A stretch of DNA of 34,030 nt. Source: Chloroflexota bacterium. GTDB taxonomy: Bacteria > Chloroflexota > Anaerolineae > Ardenticatenales > Ardenticatenaceae. This document shows, piece after piece, positions 7,372 to 16,710 of this stretch (position 1 is the first letter of the stretch; each line of letters starts with the position of its first letter). The DNA lies in contig DOUV01000126.1 in assembly GCA_003520455.1 (NCBI GenBank), forward strand, positions 1-34,030. Direction: 5' to 3'. The notes under the pieces are model-generated. The model saw only the letters and a list, made by a program, of their open reading frames with translations. It had not been told where the DNA came from and did no database searches. Position numbers and translations under genes: made by a program.

Positions 7372-9066
7372 CTAGTCGTTGAGCTTGGCGAAGCCCATCC
7401 AGAGGAAGCCGTCAGGACCAATGTCAAAATCGAGACGATCGGTCTTGCCGAAGGCGTCTTTCATCAGGTAGAGGTAGACATGCGGGACGTCCTGATTGAT
7501 CAACTCCTGGATCCGGATGTACTGGGCCCGGCGTGCCTCGGGATCCATATTCTGGCCTGCCTCGACGGTGAGCTTGTCAACCTCTTCATTCTGCCAACCC
7601 GAGCGCTGTTTCTGCCCCGGCTCGAACTCCTTCACTGTGATCCAGGGATCGAAGAAGGAATTCCCCAACGCGTCCATGTAGATCTCCTGGTTCTTGTTAG
7701 GGAAGTAGACTTGCTCCCGAAAACTGGTTACATCCAGAACCTTGAGATCAATATTGAGGCCGACGTCCTGCAACATGGCAGCGATGGCCTCTGCCACTTC
7801 CTTCTCGTAGATGAAGGCCGTGCTGGCGTGGAAAGTGAGGGGCTCGCCGTTATAACCGGCTTCGGCGAGAAGCTGGCGGGCCTTCTCCGGGTTGTACTCG
7901 CCCCACTGGTTGAAGAATTTCTCGCTCCAGCCAAGGGTCGGCGGTGTAATGCGGCTGAGGGTGGGAACACCCATCCCATCGATCAGGTCAATGAGTGCTC
8001 GCCGGTCGATGGCCAGTGAGATGGCCTGTCGAATCCGCACGTCCCTGGTAGGGCCATTCCAATCCGGCATGGGATCGGAGGGGCCAGTCCGCAGCGCCAG
8101 CAGCATCGTGCGGTTGGTCAGGTACTCCTTCACGCTGGTGCCGGGATTAGAGTTTACGCGCTCCCAGTCTTGGGATGGGACCCCGACCATCAGGTCAATG
8201 TCGTGGGTGAGCAGGTTAGCCACACGCGTAGAGGTCTCGGGGATTGCCCGGAAAATCAGCGTGTCGATCGCCGGCTTGCCTTGCCAATAGTCTGGGTTCG
8301 CGACGAGGGTGACATGATCGTCCTTGACCCATTCCTTGAACATGAATGGACCGGTGCCGACAGGTTTATATTCAGCGCCTTTCTCGGCCATGTCCTTGCC
8401 CTGTTTGGGTGCCTGGATGCCGCAGCCGGTCCCGGCCATCTTGCTCAACATGGCCGGCTCGGGCGCCGTCGTGATGATGTCGACAGTGTAGTCGTCAACA
8501 GGCTTGACTTCCTTGATAAAAGTCCACTGCGGGTAGGTGATCATCGTATTATCGGCGAGGATGCGCTCATAGGTCCAGACCACCGCGTCGGCGTTGAAGT
8601 CCTCGCCGTTGTGGAACTTGATCCCCTTGCGGAGGTGGAAGCGCCAGGTCGTATCATCGAGGTTCTCGTAGGACTCGGCCAGCCAGGGCTCAAAGGCCGC
8701 CGTCCCGCGGTTGCGCCAGACCAGGCAGTCGAACATATTCATGTGGATCCAGGTGGCGGCGATCGCCCAATCGGTCGGTGGGTCGAGCGAGGTCACCAGC
8801 TCGGTCATGCCGATGGTCACCGTCTTGGGCGCGGGCGTGGCGGTGACAACGACTTCCTTCTCTTTCTCAACGACGGTGGTCACCTGTTTCTCGACCTCGA
8901 CCACGGTCGTGACCTGCTTCTCGACGACCTGGGTGACGACTTTCTCGACTGTCTGGGGCGTCGCCTGTCCGCCACAGGCGACAAGAAGAACCAGCGCGAA
9001 CAAAAGCAGGAGCCCGACCGACAGACTACGCCGCGGATGCCGCGACCGCCAGAGTTGCAGTCTCAT
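7372..9066 (-). CDS. ABC transporter family-5 solute-binding lipoprotein (peptide type)
   Basis: This 564-residue secreted lipoprotein has a basic N-terminus, a hydrophobic helix and a lipobox ending LLVAC, with lipidated Cys31. Residues about 40-74 form a Val/Glu/Lys/Thr-rich linker built from VEK-VTTVV units, common in Chloroflexota. The SBP_bac_5 domain follows, with LVTSLDPPTDWAIAATWIH, the family signature region LAESYENLDDTTWRFHLRKG and FHNGEDFNADAVVWTYERIL. Family members bind oligopeptides, dipeptides, glutathione or similar. The ATG at 9066 follows GGAAGGGAAGG. The protein has exactly the same length as its close paralog at 16772-18466. No permease is adjacent; it probably shares the pair at 14.7-16.5 kb. 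A hairpin follows the stop codon. Confidence 0.93.
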   Translation of the reverse strand: MRLQLWRSRHPRRSLSVGLLLLFALVLLVACGGQATPQTVEKVVTQVVEKQVTTVVEVEKQVTTVVEKEKEVVVTATPAPKTVTIGMTELVTSLDPPTDWAIAATWIHMNMFDCLVWRNRGTAAFEPWLAESYENLDDTTWRFHLRKGIKFHNGEDFNADAVVWTYERILADNTMITYPQWTFIKEVKPVDDYTVDIITTAPEPAMLSKMAGTGCGIQAPKQGKDMAEKGAEYKPVGTGPFMFKEWVKDDHVTLVANPDYWQGKPAIDTLIFRAIPETSTRVANLLTHDIDLMVGVPSQDWERVNSNPGTSVKEYLTNRTMLLALRTGPSDPMPDWNGPTRDVRIRQAISLAIDRRALIDLIDGMGVPTLSRITPPTLGWSEKFFNQWGEYNPEKARQLLAEAGYNGEPLTFHASTAFIYEKEVAEAIAAMLQDVGLNIDLKVLDVTSFREQVYFPNKNQEIYMDALGNSFFDPWITVKEFEPGQKQRSGWQNEEVDKLTVEAGQNMDPEARRAQYIRIQELINQDVPHVYLYLMKDAFGKTDRLDFDIGPDGFLWMGFAKLND

Positions 9067-9321
9067 GATTCACCTTCCCTTCCTAAGGGTTCGCTTTTAG
9101 CCTTCGTACGATCTCGGCAGACTGTTTTGAGGACAGAGGGTGCCATCCTCCAGGCGTCTCTTCTCTTTGGTCGATACGTTCCTCCTCCTGCAGCCATCCT
9201 GCGAAGACTATCCGGACGCCAAAAATACCGCTCTCTGTCGAAGCGATTGGCGATTGCAGCATTGCTGACTCGCCTCCATGACGCGCATGATTCCGACCGG
9301 GCGCAACGCTTCGAAAGTGTC

Positions 9322-10434
9322 TCACCGATTCGACCGCTCCCAGATGACCGCATCGGTGTCGGCGATGTGGGCAATGTATCCACCCGGATTGATCGGCATT
9401 CTGACCCGACGACTGATGATGATCCCATTGATGGGCGCCGTACAGGTCTCCATGACTTCGCTCGTGACAGGATCCAACACCCGGCCCAGAACTTGCCCCT
9501 TCTTCACCTCCGCCCCCAGCTTGATCTCCGGCTCCTGCAGGTAGAACCCACCGGCCAGCGAGCGGTAGACGACGTAGTTTTCCACCATGATCTGCCGCTT
9601 AGGAAGAACAGGATCACCCGCGATCATCTCGAGATGTTTCAGGATGTTCAACAGGCACTCCGCCCCCTGGTCGATGGTGTCGTCGATGATGCCGGCACCG
9701 CCCGCCTCGACCACCAGCGGTACGATGCCATTGAGCATCGCCTGGCCCGAGAGCATCGCGGGATTCGCGGGGTGCTCGCGCCACCAGATGACGCTCGAGC
9801 CAAAGGCAATCGCCATCTCGCGGATCTGACGATTCATCTCGGCCATTTTCTCGTGTGTGAGGCCCTCCGTGCCGCCTACCGCGCCGATCCCATCAGCGAT
9901 CCCTCCGGCCACGGCTGGCTGTGAGTCAGAGGGAAAGGCGTGTGGAAAGGCCACAGGTAGTTCATCGCAGGCGCCCGTGCCGTCGTGCATGTCAATGAGG
10001 TACTCACACTGCGTGATGACCTCGTTCCAAAGGACGTAGGCCATCTGCTCGGTCAACCAGCCATTGACGCGCTTGCCCGGCCAGACGCGGTTGAGGTCGA
10101 GTACGTCGGCCGGATTGACCCGCATCCCCGAGCTCTCGACGGTGCCTCCAAACTCCACCGAGAGTGGGTTGGCGAGCGGCAGGCAGTAGACCGCGCCCCT
10201 CAACCCGTGGGGATCGATCCGCAGCATCGCCCGCCGAATGATTTCGGCGCCCATCGGCTCCCACCCATGCAACGTCGATTCGAGACACACTCTGGGACCA
10301 TCGCTCGCTCCGTTCACGACCTGAAATGGGATCCGGACCTCGGTTCGTGCCGCCAGAACGCCCACCGGCAGATACCCGTAGGCACGCTCGCCCGGCTTGA
10401 TCGTGGTCGAGCCGACCTGGATTGACTCACGCAT
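9322..10434 (-). CDS. Succinylglutamate desuccinylase / aspartoacylase-family zinc deacylase
   Basis: This 370-residue protein is of the M14-related AstE/AspA family, which removes acyl groups from N-acyl amino acids. Zinc-binding residues are His56 and Glu59 in LHGWEPMG and His150 in LIDMHDGTG; DLNR (113-116) is the substrate-side arginine motif; Glu244 in VVEAGG is the likely catalytic glutamate. The C-terminal third (GAEVKKGQVLGRVLDPVT) resembles the beta-barrel or biotinyl-like domain of the family. The start at 10434 is preceded by GGAAAGGTGG. It is one of two such enzymes, separated by an epimerase gene. The acyl-amino-acid substrate is unknown. Confidence 0.85.
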   Translation of the reverse strand: MRESIQVGSTTIKPGERAYGYLPVGVLAARTEVRIPFQVVNGASDGPRVCLESTLHGWEPMGAEIIRRAMLRIDPHGLRGAVYCLPLANPLSVEFGGTVESSGMRVNPADVLDLNRVWPGKRVNGWLTEQMAYVLWNEVITQCEYLIDMHDGTGACDELPVAFPHAFPSDSQPAVAGGIADGIGAVGGTEGLTHEKMAEMNRQIREMAIAFGSSVIWWREHPANPAMLSGQAMLNGIVPLVVEAGGAGIIDDTIDQGAECLLNILKHLEMIAGDPVLPKRQIMVENYVVYRSLAGGFYLQEPEIKLGAEVKKGQVLGRVLDPVTSEVMETCTAPINGIIISRRVRMPINPGGYIAHIADTDAVIWERSNR

Positions 10435-10479
10435 CTCGTTGTACCACCTTTCCTGGGCATCGAAGAAGTTGGCTCAAGC

Positions 10480-10499
10480 CCGGCCGTCGAGACGGCCGG
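10480..10499 (-). other. Small GC-rich hairpin in operon A gap
   Basis: CCGGCCGT and ACGGCCGG form a perfect 8-bp stem with a 4-nt loop in the 79-bp gap between the epimerase gene and the downstream deacylase gene. No T-run follows on the minus strand. It may affect mRNA stability; it could also be chance in GC-rich DNA. Confidence 0.35.
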
Positions 10500-10513
10500 A
10501 ACGGAAGTATGTT

Positions 10514-11500
10514 TCAGATATGTGCCCAGCCCGCCCGGAGCCAGGCGAGGTACGCCCGCAGCCCGCTGGCCAAATCGTGGATTGGGGCGAAGCCGACATC
10601 CTCCTGCAGCCGGGAGAGGTCAAGCGGCGCACGTTCCTGGCTCGGGAGCACGGCCACATCCGCGGCCTCGCGATCGGCCGCCTCGCTCCATCCGAACCCC
10701 GGACAGAGTCGCACGAGTGTCTCCAGGGCATCTCGCACGGTCACAAAGCGATCCGTGGCCGCGTTGTAGATCGTCCAGCGCAACCGGTCGGCCAGGGCCA
10801 GGCGGGCGAAGGCCTCGGCGACGTCCTCGATGTAACAAAAATCCCGCAGCCGCTCCGCGCCCCAGATCCGGACCTGATCGCCGGCCAAGGCCCGATGGGC
10901 GAATTCGTAGATCATGGACATAGTCTCGCGCGAGTGCGAGGCGCGCTCCATGGGACCGTACGCTGAGCCCAAACGCCCCACCACAAATGAACCCTCGTAG
11001 AGCTCGTCGTAGCGGCGAGAGAGATTTTCCCCCGCGATTTTGCAGATCGTGTAGAGATTGGAGACCTGGAGGGGCTCATCCTCGGCCAGGCGCCGGTGCG
11101 GATTGGCCGGTGCGCCGTAGACGCCGGTCGAGCTGATCAGGACAAAGCGCCGGGCCCCGACCTCGCGCGCCGCTTCCAACGCGTTGAGGGTTCCCCCCAG
11201 GTTCACGTCCACAACGGTCGCGGCCTGGGCGCGTTCCACCTCGCGCGATGGCGTGATCGCCGCGCCGTGCACGATGCAATCAACGCCGTAAGTACGAGCC
11301 AGTTCGATGAGTCCGGCGCGGTCACGCACATCGCCCTCGACCCACACGACCTGGGCTGTCTCAGCGGCCAGAAAGCGCACCGTCTCCGGGTCGGGGGGGC
11401 GCCGCGCCAGCGCAACAACGCGCGCCCCTTTCTGGGCGAGCCGGCGCACGATGTTCAGATTCACAAAACCATTGGCACCCGTCACCAGTACTGTACTCAC
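10514..11500 (-). CDS. NAD-dependent epimerase/dehydratase (extended SDR)
   Basis: This 328-residue extended short-chain dehydrogenase has an N-terminal Rossmann motif TGANGFVN (7-14), active-site Ser124 in LISSTGVYG, and Tyr150-x-x-x-Lys154 in LYTICK. The third glycine of the usual GxxGxxG reads Asn14, a deviation that some family members tolerate. The start is a GTG at 11500 that overlaps the preceding deacylase stop (GTGA), so the two are translationally coupled. Relatives act on nucleotide sugars or hydroxy acids. Its position between two deacylase genes in a peptide-type operon suggests a small-molecule dehydrogenase or epimerase role, but the substrate is not evident. Confidence 0.87.
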   Translation of the reverse strand: MSTVLVTGANGFVNLNIVRRLAQKGARVVALARRPPDPETVRFLAAETAQVVWVEGDVRDRAGLIELARTYGVDCIVHGAAITPSREVERAQAATVVDVNLGGTLNALEAAREVGARRFVLISSTGVYGAPANPHRRLAEDEPLQVSNLYTICKIAGENLSRRYDELYEGSFVVGRLGSAYGPMERASHSRETMSMIYEFAHRALAGDQVRIWGAERLRDFCYIEDVAEAFARLALADRLRWTIYNAATDRFVTVRDALETLVRLCPGFGWSEAADREAADVAVLPSQERAPLDLSRLQEDVGFAPIHDLASGLRAYLAWLRAGWAHI

Positions 11501-12531
11501 GCATCCCCCTGAGATACGACCGCGTACTCCAACTCCACCTCTTCCAGGAGATCACCCAGGACGGCCAGCCAGCGCCCCGGCGGGATCGCGGGCCAGACGG
11601 TGCCGCTGTTGAGCACAGTCCCCGCCCTGGGCGCGGTGATTCGCGCCACTTCCTCCCCCGTGTAGGGGTGGTAGACGATGGCATAGGTGTCGCCTGTCTG
11701 GAGGACATCGCCCCAGTGCGTCTGGCGCATCATGAAGCCACTCGCCGACCCGGCCGTGATTTCGGTGTGCGCATCCCAGAGCGTGCAGCGACTCGATTCA
11801 ACCCGAATCTCGCCGTCCAACATGCCCAGGTACTTCATCACATTGGTGATCCCTCTGACACAGGTCTCGACCTGGGCCGCGCCGTTGCGGAAGAAATCGG
11901 CGCCGCCGCCCATCTCGATCGTGATCGAGGGCACACCGGCCTTCATCGCCTCGTCCTTGAGCGTGCCCCGCCAGGGCGTCTTGGCGAAGATGTGCTCGAG
12001 CCCAAAGGCCAGGGCCATCTCCCGGCTGGTACGGACTACGGCGGGGTTCAGCGCCACACCGGGAACTTCGCTCAGGTAGATCGTATAGTAGTAATAACTA
12101 TCGGGGCCGCCCGAGTGAATGTCGATCAGATAGTCTGCCTGCCGGACAATATGGTCGAAATAGGCGCGGGCCAGCCGCTCGGTGATACTCCCCTCGGGGT
12201 TACCGCGCCCCTGCCGGTTGAGATCTTTGCCGTCCCAGAAGGTGGCACGCTGGTTGAATTCGAAAGCTGAGGTGTTGACCACAGGAACGGCTATCAGCTG
12301 GCCCTTCAGCGCCGCAGGGGCAAGCTCGCGCAGTAACCGACCGATCGCGACACTCCCCACGAGCTCGGGACCGTGCATCGCGGCGGTGACGGCCAGGGTG
12401 GGGCCATCCCCGCTGCCATTGACGACGTTCACCGGGATGGCCACGGGGATGCGGCTGAGTGTTTCTCCGACCTCGATGTGCCCAAACGCACGCTGGCCCG
12501 CTTCAGCCTGAGCGCTCCCGATTTGCATCAT
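11497..12531 (-). CDS. Succinylglutamate desuccinylase / aspartoacylase-family zinc deacylase
   Basis: This 344-residue AstE/AspA-family enzyme has zinc ligands His53 and Glu56 in AMHGPELVGS and His139 in LIDIHSGG, the DLNR motif at 103-106 and probable catalytic Glu206 in ITIEMGGG. Two consecutive ATG codons (12531 and 12528) follow GAGGAGAAGGG. The first overlaps the S9 peptidase stop as ATGA, so translation is coupled to that gene; the stop overlaps the next gene as GTGA. By eye it is only moderately similar to the deacylase at 9322, so the two probably handle different acyl groups or amino acids. Confidence 0.85.
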   Translation of the reverse strand: MMQIGSAQAEAGQRAFGHIEVGETLSRIPVAIPVNVVNGSGDGPTLAVTAAMHGPELVGSVAIGRLLRELAPAALKGQLIAVPVVNTSAFEFNQRATFWDGKDLNRQGRGNPEGSITERLARAYFDHIVRQADYLIDIHSGGPDSYYYYTIYLSEVPGVALNPAVVRTSREMALAFGLEHIFAKTPWRGTLKDEAMKAGVPSITIEMGGGADFFRNGAAQVETCVRGITNVMKYLGMLDGEIRVESSRCTLWDAHTEITAGSASGFMMRQTHWGDVLQTGDTYAIVYHPYTGEEVARITAPRAGTVLNSGTVWPAIPPGRWLAVLGDLLEEVELEYAVVSQGDA

Positions 12532-14648
12532 CCCTTCTCCTCCTGCTCGTCGCGCAGCCAGCGTCCGAACCACTCGAGATACTTGTCCAGGCGAAAGACG
12601 CGGTGCCAGGGACGGCCGCCGCGCGAGAGACCGTGACTCTCGTTGGAAAAGCGCACCAGCTCTGTTGGAACCCCCACTCGTTTCAGGGCCATGTAGAGTT
12701 GTTCACCCTGTTCGATGGGACAGCGCAGATCCTGCGCCGAGTGGATGATCAGGGTCGGCGTCCGAGCGCTGCCGATGAATTGTAGCGGCGTCTGGTTGAG
12801 GTAAGCGGCCGTCGTCTCCCAGGGCGGTCCATCCCCAAATTCGAACTCGCGTAAGTGCCCGATATCACTGGTGCCGTACGATGAATAGCGGTTGGAGACG
12901 CTGCGATCCGAGACCGCGGCGCGGAACAGGTGGGTGTGGCCGACGGCCCAGTTGACCTGATAGCCGCCATAGCTTCCACCGGCTGTCCCCAGGCGGTGGG
13001 GATCGATGAAGTCGAAGCGCTCGCAGGCGGCGTGGATGCCGTTCATGTTGTCTTCGTAGTCCCGACCGCCCCACTGCCCGAGAATGGCCGTGCAAAAAGA
13101 CTCGCCGTACCCCTGGCACCCGCGGGTGTTGCAGTAGACCACTGCGTAGCCCTCGGCGGCATAGAGCTGAAACTCGAACATGAAATTGGGCCCGCGCATG
13201 CCACCGGGGCCACCTCCGTGGTAGAGAATCGTTGGGTAGCGCCGGCCCGGGGCGCGGCCCACCGGTGGAACGACCCACCCGTCGACGGTGGCATCCCCGG
13301 CTTGAAACGTGAACCGCTGCGGGGGCGAGAGAGCCACGTCGGCCAGAAGTTCATCGTTGACACCCGTGAGCCGGCGCACCCGGGCCGGTGGGGGGACCTC
13401 AAGATCCAGCACGTGGAGGTCCCCCGGATTCAGGGCCTCGCGCACCAGCGCGACCGCGACTTGCCCTGCACCGTCGAGGGTGAAAGCGGTGACGGCATGG
13501 TCCCCCTGAGTCAAGAAGTCTATCTCTCCCGTATCGATCGCGATTCGGCAGAGTTGGACGGTCCCCCTGTCGCTGATGAGTGCCAGGACGCCGCTGCGAT
13601 TGGGAAGCCACCGCGGCCCGGCATCGCCCTCGTAGCGCCCCAGGTCAGTCGCCGCGGCGTTGCCCAGCGTTCGGTCAAGCGTGCTCGTCAGGCAGCGAGC
13701 CGTTCCTGTGGCAGCGGAGACCAGCCACAGACGCTGGTTGCCGTAATGGCCGATTGTGGGATCGTCGTGGCCGACAACGGCGATGGTGGCGCCGTCGGGT
13801 GACCAGCTGAGCCCGGGATGCCTGATCTCTTCGAGTCCGAAGAGTTCCCGGGGTTGAACCGGGGCCGCACTGTTGGCGTCCAGCAGGTAAATGAATTGCC
13901 GGCGCACAGCATCCGCGTCAGGGTTGAGATTGCCCACAACCGCGATGGAGCGCCCGTCGGGCGACCAGACCGGCGCGGCGAGATCGAACTCGCCGGAGGT
14001 CAATAACAGCGCTTCCGCTGCCTGCTGCGCCCCATTCGCCTCGAATGGGACCCAGGCGACCTGGCGCCGGTTGTCGCCCACGAAACCGGCGCCATCCAGT
14101 TTCCACCTCAGCCGCCGGACAGTCGGAACGTCGCGGTTGAACCTGGTGTAGGGATCAATCTCTGCCTCGTCGCGAGAGAATTCCTCCCCGCGCCCCAGGC
14201 CGGTTTTCGGATCGGCCAGCAGGGTAAAGGCGAGGCCCATACCATCGGGCGACCAGGCCGGATCCTGGATGCCACGGCACCCCTCGGTCAGCATCCGGGC
14301 ATCGCCGCCGGCCGCAGGCGTGACCCAGAGCTGTGGCGCCGCAGCATCGGGATCTGTCTCCGACGCCTTGTCTCGCGTTGCGCCGTCCGGCTGCACGGTT
14401 GAGAGGTAGGCCACAAAGCGACCATCGGGGGACCACCGGGGGTGCGTATCCAGCCCCGCCCCGGTCGTCAGGCGTCGGGTGGCCCGCGTGGCAATCGTTG
14501 TAACGCAAATATTCGACCGGTAACGATTCTCGGTGGCATCCATCCAGGTGCGGACCCAGGCCACCTCGCGGCCGTCGGGCGACACCTGGGGATCGTCGGC
14601 CATTTGAAACCGGAGCAGGTCGCGTGAGGTCAGGCGCCGGCCTATCAT
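12528..14648 (-). CDS. S9-family (prolyl oligopeptidase-type) serine peptidase
   Basis: This 706-residue protein has an N-terminal beta-propeller with at least five SPDG-type repeats (for example HPRWSPDGRFVAYLS and PVWSPDGRSIAVVG) and a C-terminal alpha/beta-hydrolase domain. The catalytic triad is Ser559 in GGSYGGY, Asp640 in SAQDLRCP and His672 in NESHGLS. No signal peptide is visible, so it is probably cytoplasmic and cuts imported oligopeptides. The frame is open far upstream, but the ATG at 14648 has GGGGAGAAG just upstream and gives the length of its paralog at 23396. It lies 25 bp after the permease stop and overlaps the next gene as ATGA. Confidence 0.92.
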   Translation of the reverse strand: MIGRRLTSRDLLRFQMADDPQVSPDGREVAWVRTWMDATENRYRSNICVTTIATRATRRLTTGAGLDTHPRWSPDGRFVAYLSTVQPDGATRDKASETDPDAAAPQLWVTPAAGGDARMLTEGCRGIQDPAWSPDGMGLAFTLLADPKTGLGRGEEFSRDEAEIDPYTRFNRDVPTVRRLRWKLDGAGFVGDNRRQVAWVPFEANGAQQAAEALLLTSGEFDLAAPVWSPDGRSIAVVGNLNPDADAVRRQFIYLLDANSAAPVQPRELFGLEEIRHPGLSWSPDGATIAVVGHDDPTIGHYGNQRLWLVSAATGTARCLTSTLDRTLGNAAATDLGRYEGDAGPRWLPNRSGVLALISDRGTVQLCRIAIDTGEIDFLTQGDHAVTAFTLDGAGQVAVALVREALNPGDLHVLDLEVPPPARVRRLTGVNDELLADVALSPPQRFTFQAGDATVDGWVVPPVGRAPGRRYPTILYHGGGPGGMRGPNFMFEFQLYAAEGYAVVYCNTRGCQGYGESFCTAILGQWGGRDYEDNMNGIHAACERFDFIDPHRLGTAGGSYGGYQVNWAVGHTHLFRAAVSDRSVSNRYSSYGTSDIGHLREFEFGDGPPWETTAAYLNQTPLQFIGSARTPTLIIHSAQDLRCPIEQGEQLYMALKRVGVPTELVRFSNESHGLSRGGRPWHRVFRLDKYLEWFGRWLRDEQEEKG

Positions 14649-14673
14649 AGCGCTTCTCCCCATGTCGACCTGG

Positions 14674-15618
14674 TCACGTTTTCTGCCTGGGGTCCAGCAC
14701 GTCCCGGAGCCAGTCACCCCACAGAATGATTCCCAGTACCGTAAGGCTGATGGCGATGCCGGGGAATGTCGCCAGCCACCATGACGTCGCCAGGTGGTCG
14801 CGCCCTTCGGCGAGCATGATCCCCCATGTAACAGTTGGCGGCTGTACGCCGAGACCAAGGAAACTCAGGGATGATTCCGCGATGATGACAGTGGCCACCT
14901 GCAAGGTTGCCAGCACGATGATCGAGGCAGTGACATTGGGTAAGACGTGGCGCAGGATAATTACGGCATCGCGTTGCCCGATACACCGTGCAGCTTCGAT
15001 ATAGTCCCTGGTCTTCACCGAGAGCACCTCGCCGCGTACCACCCGTGCAAATGTGACCCAGTTGACCAGCCCAAGGACGACGATCAAGGCCACCAGGTTG
15101 GCGCCTTTGGGGCCGAGCACACCGATCACGGCCATTGCCAGAACGATGAAGGGCACTGCCATAAAAGTATCGACGAACCGCGAGATGACGTTGTCGGTTG
15201 CTCCCCCGAAATAGCCACTGACCAGGCCTAAGAAGACCCCGACAACGAGCGAAACGGCCACACCTAGAATGCCAACAATGAGAGAAACGCGAGAGCCATA
15301 AATGAGGCGGCTGAGGAGATCGCGCCCGAGTTGATCGGTTCCTAGAAGGAATCGTGGATCACCCTCGGAATCCCAGGCCGGCGGAAGTAAGCGCGACCTG
15401 AGGTTGAGTTTGGTCGGATCGTGGGGAGCAATCACGGGGGCTGTAATCGCCGTGATGACGACGATGACGACCAGGAACGCTCCCAGCAATCCGACCGGGC
15501 TGCGGAGCAGACTCCGCAGCCAGAGCAGGCGGGGGCGCTGGCGCAGTCGGATCTCCGGCTGAGACAATGCTTGTGCCGCTTGCACGTTCTCTCCTTTCCC
15601 GGCAACGAACCGGCGCAT
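14674..15618 (-). CDS. ABC transporter permease, DppC/OppC type
   Basis: This 314-residue inner-membrane protein has an N-terminal cytoplasmic segment, a first helix (LLGAFLVVIVVITAITAPVI) and several more helices. The EAA loop DYIEAARCIGQRDAVIILRH docks the ATPase. The C-terminus DWLRDVLDPR is typical of DppC/OppC. It starts 12 bp after the upstream permease stop. The ATG at 15618 lacks a clear ribosome binding site; an in-frame GTG at 15585 sits just after AAGGAG, so the true start may be 11 codons later. It pairs with the upstream permease. No ATP-binding subunit is encoded in the window. Confidence 0.92.
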   Translation of the reverse strand: MRRFVAGKGENVQAAQALSQPEIRLRQRPRLLWLRSLLRSPVGLLGAFLVVIVVITAITAPVIAPHDPTKLNLRSRLLPPAWDSEGDPRFLLGTDQLGRDLLSRLIYGSRVSLIVGILGVAVSLVVGVFLGLVSGYFGGATDNVISRFVDTFMAVPFIVLAMAVIGVLGPKGANLVALIVVLGLVNWVTFARVVRGEVLSVKTRDYIEAARCIGQRDAVIILRHVLPNVTASIIVLATLQVATVIIAESSLSFLGLGVQPPTVTWGIMLAEGRDHLATSWWLATFPGIAISLTVLGIILWGDWLRDVLDPRQKT

Positions 15619-15630
15619 TATGGCACCTGG

Positions 15631-16548
15631 TCAGCTGTAGCGAATTCGCGGATCAAGCAGGGCATAGGAGAAATCCACCAGCAGGTTGGTTCCCATCACC
15701 ACCAACGCGAAAACGAAGACGCCGGCCTGGACAACTGACAGGTCGCGGACCAATACTGAAGCGAGCATGAGGCGCCCCAGGCCGGGCCATGCGAAGACGT
15801 TCTCGACAATCACCGCGCCTCCCAGCAGCCAGGCCATCTGCAACCCAAATACAGTGACCGCGGGAATCAGGGCATTGCGCAGGGCGTGACGGATGAGGAC
15901 CACGCGTTCCGGCAGTCCCTTGGCTCGCGCGGTGACGATGTACTCCTGGCGCATCACTTCCAGCATGCTCGATCGTAAGATCCGGGCGAGTGCGGTCGCG
16001 ATTCCGCCCCCCAACGTCACTGCCGGGAGAATAATTGAGGTCGGCTGGTCCCGCCCTGAAACCGGGAGCACGCGCAACTGCACTGCAAAAAACAGAATGA
16101 GCATGATGCCTATCCAGAAATTTGGCATGGCGCGGCCGAGCGTAGAAGTGGTGGTCACGAAGAGGTCCAGCGGGGAATTCTGGTAAATTGCTGATAAGAG
16201 GCCGGCGGGCAAGGCGATAAGTATGGCGACCACCAGCGCAGCGACTGCCAGTTCCAGGGTGGCCGGCAGGCGCTCCAAGACCAGCGGCATGGCGGCCGTC
16301 CGAAACCGAAAGGAAGTTCCAAAGTCACCCCGCAGCATGAGGACCAGGGACCTCAGGTATTGCTCGTGGAGCGGCCGGTCGAATCCGTATGCCGCCCGCA
16401 CGGCCGCAATCTCCTCTGGCGATGCTTCGGGCCGGACCAAATGAGCAACTGGGTCCCCACCAATTCGCAAGAGGACGAACAGAATCAAAGTCAGTCCGAA
16501 GAGCGGGGGGATCATTTGCAAGAGCCGGGAGATCAGGTATCGCGCCAT
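15631..16548 (-). CDS. ABC transporter permease, DppB/OppB type
   Basis: This 305-residue membrane protein has the DppB/OppB hallmarks: N-terminal RYLISRLLQMIPPLFGLTLI, the extracytoplasmic PEASPEEIAAVRAAYGFDRPL segment, FGTSF, and the cytoplasmic EAA loop EYIVTARAKGLPERVVLIRH. The start is the ATG at 16548 with GAGG 6-8 nt upstream; the frame is open to 16647, but upstream residues lack family character. It lies downstream of the solute-binding protein gene, separated by 223 bp with a strong hairpin. Together with the DppC-type subunit it forms the channel of a peptide-class importer. Confidence 0.93.
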   Translation of the reverse strand: MARYLISRLLQMIPPLFGLTLILFVLLRIGGDPVAHLVRPEASPEEIAAVRAAYGFDRPLHEQYLRSLVLMLRGDFGTSFRFRTAAMPLVLERLPATLELAVAALVVAILIALPAGLLSAIYQNSPLDLFVTTTSTLGRAMPNFWIGIMLILFFAVQLRVLPVSGRDQPTSIILPAVTLGGGIATALARILRSSMLEVMRQEYIVTARAKGLPERVVLIRHALRNALIPAVTVFGLQMAWLLGGAVIVENVFAWPGLGRLMLASVLVRDLSVVQAGVFVFALVVMGTNLLVDFSYALLDPRIRYS

Positions 16549-16710
16549 GCTACGACCTCGCTTTCCCTCGATTTCGGCCTGGATTGTCCGGGGGCTCGTC
16601 TTGCCCCGAGCCAACATTGCTTGACGCCATGGTCTGGGCCAGATCACGCCATGGGTCGAAGACCGTTGAGTGATGCCTGAAGCATGAATGGCCCAGAATC
16701 GTTGCCGGCA

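Noticed and set aside
8845..8949. VEK/VTTVV repeats (also at 18254-18352) as a new repeat element or minisatellite
   Set aside because: They encode the flexible linker after the lipobox, a known feature of Chloroflexota solute-binding lipoproteins; the repetition is imperfect at DNA level.
8170..9924. Open frame of about 580 codons on the plus strand
   Set aside because: It is antisense to the solute-binding protein and deacylase genes and has low-complexity Asp/Gly/Arg-rich composition with no family motif.
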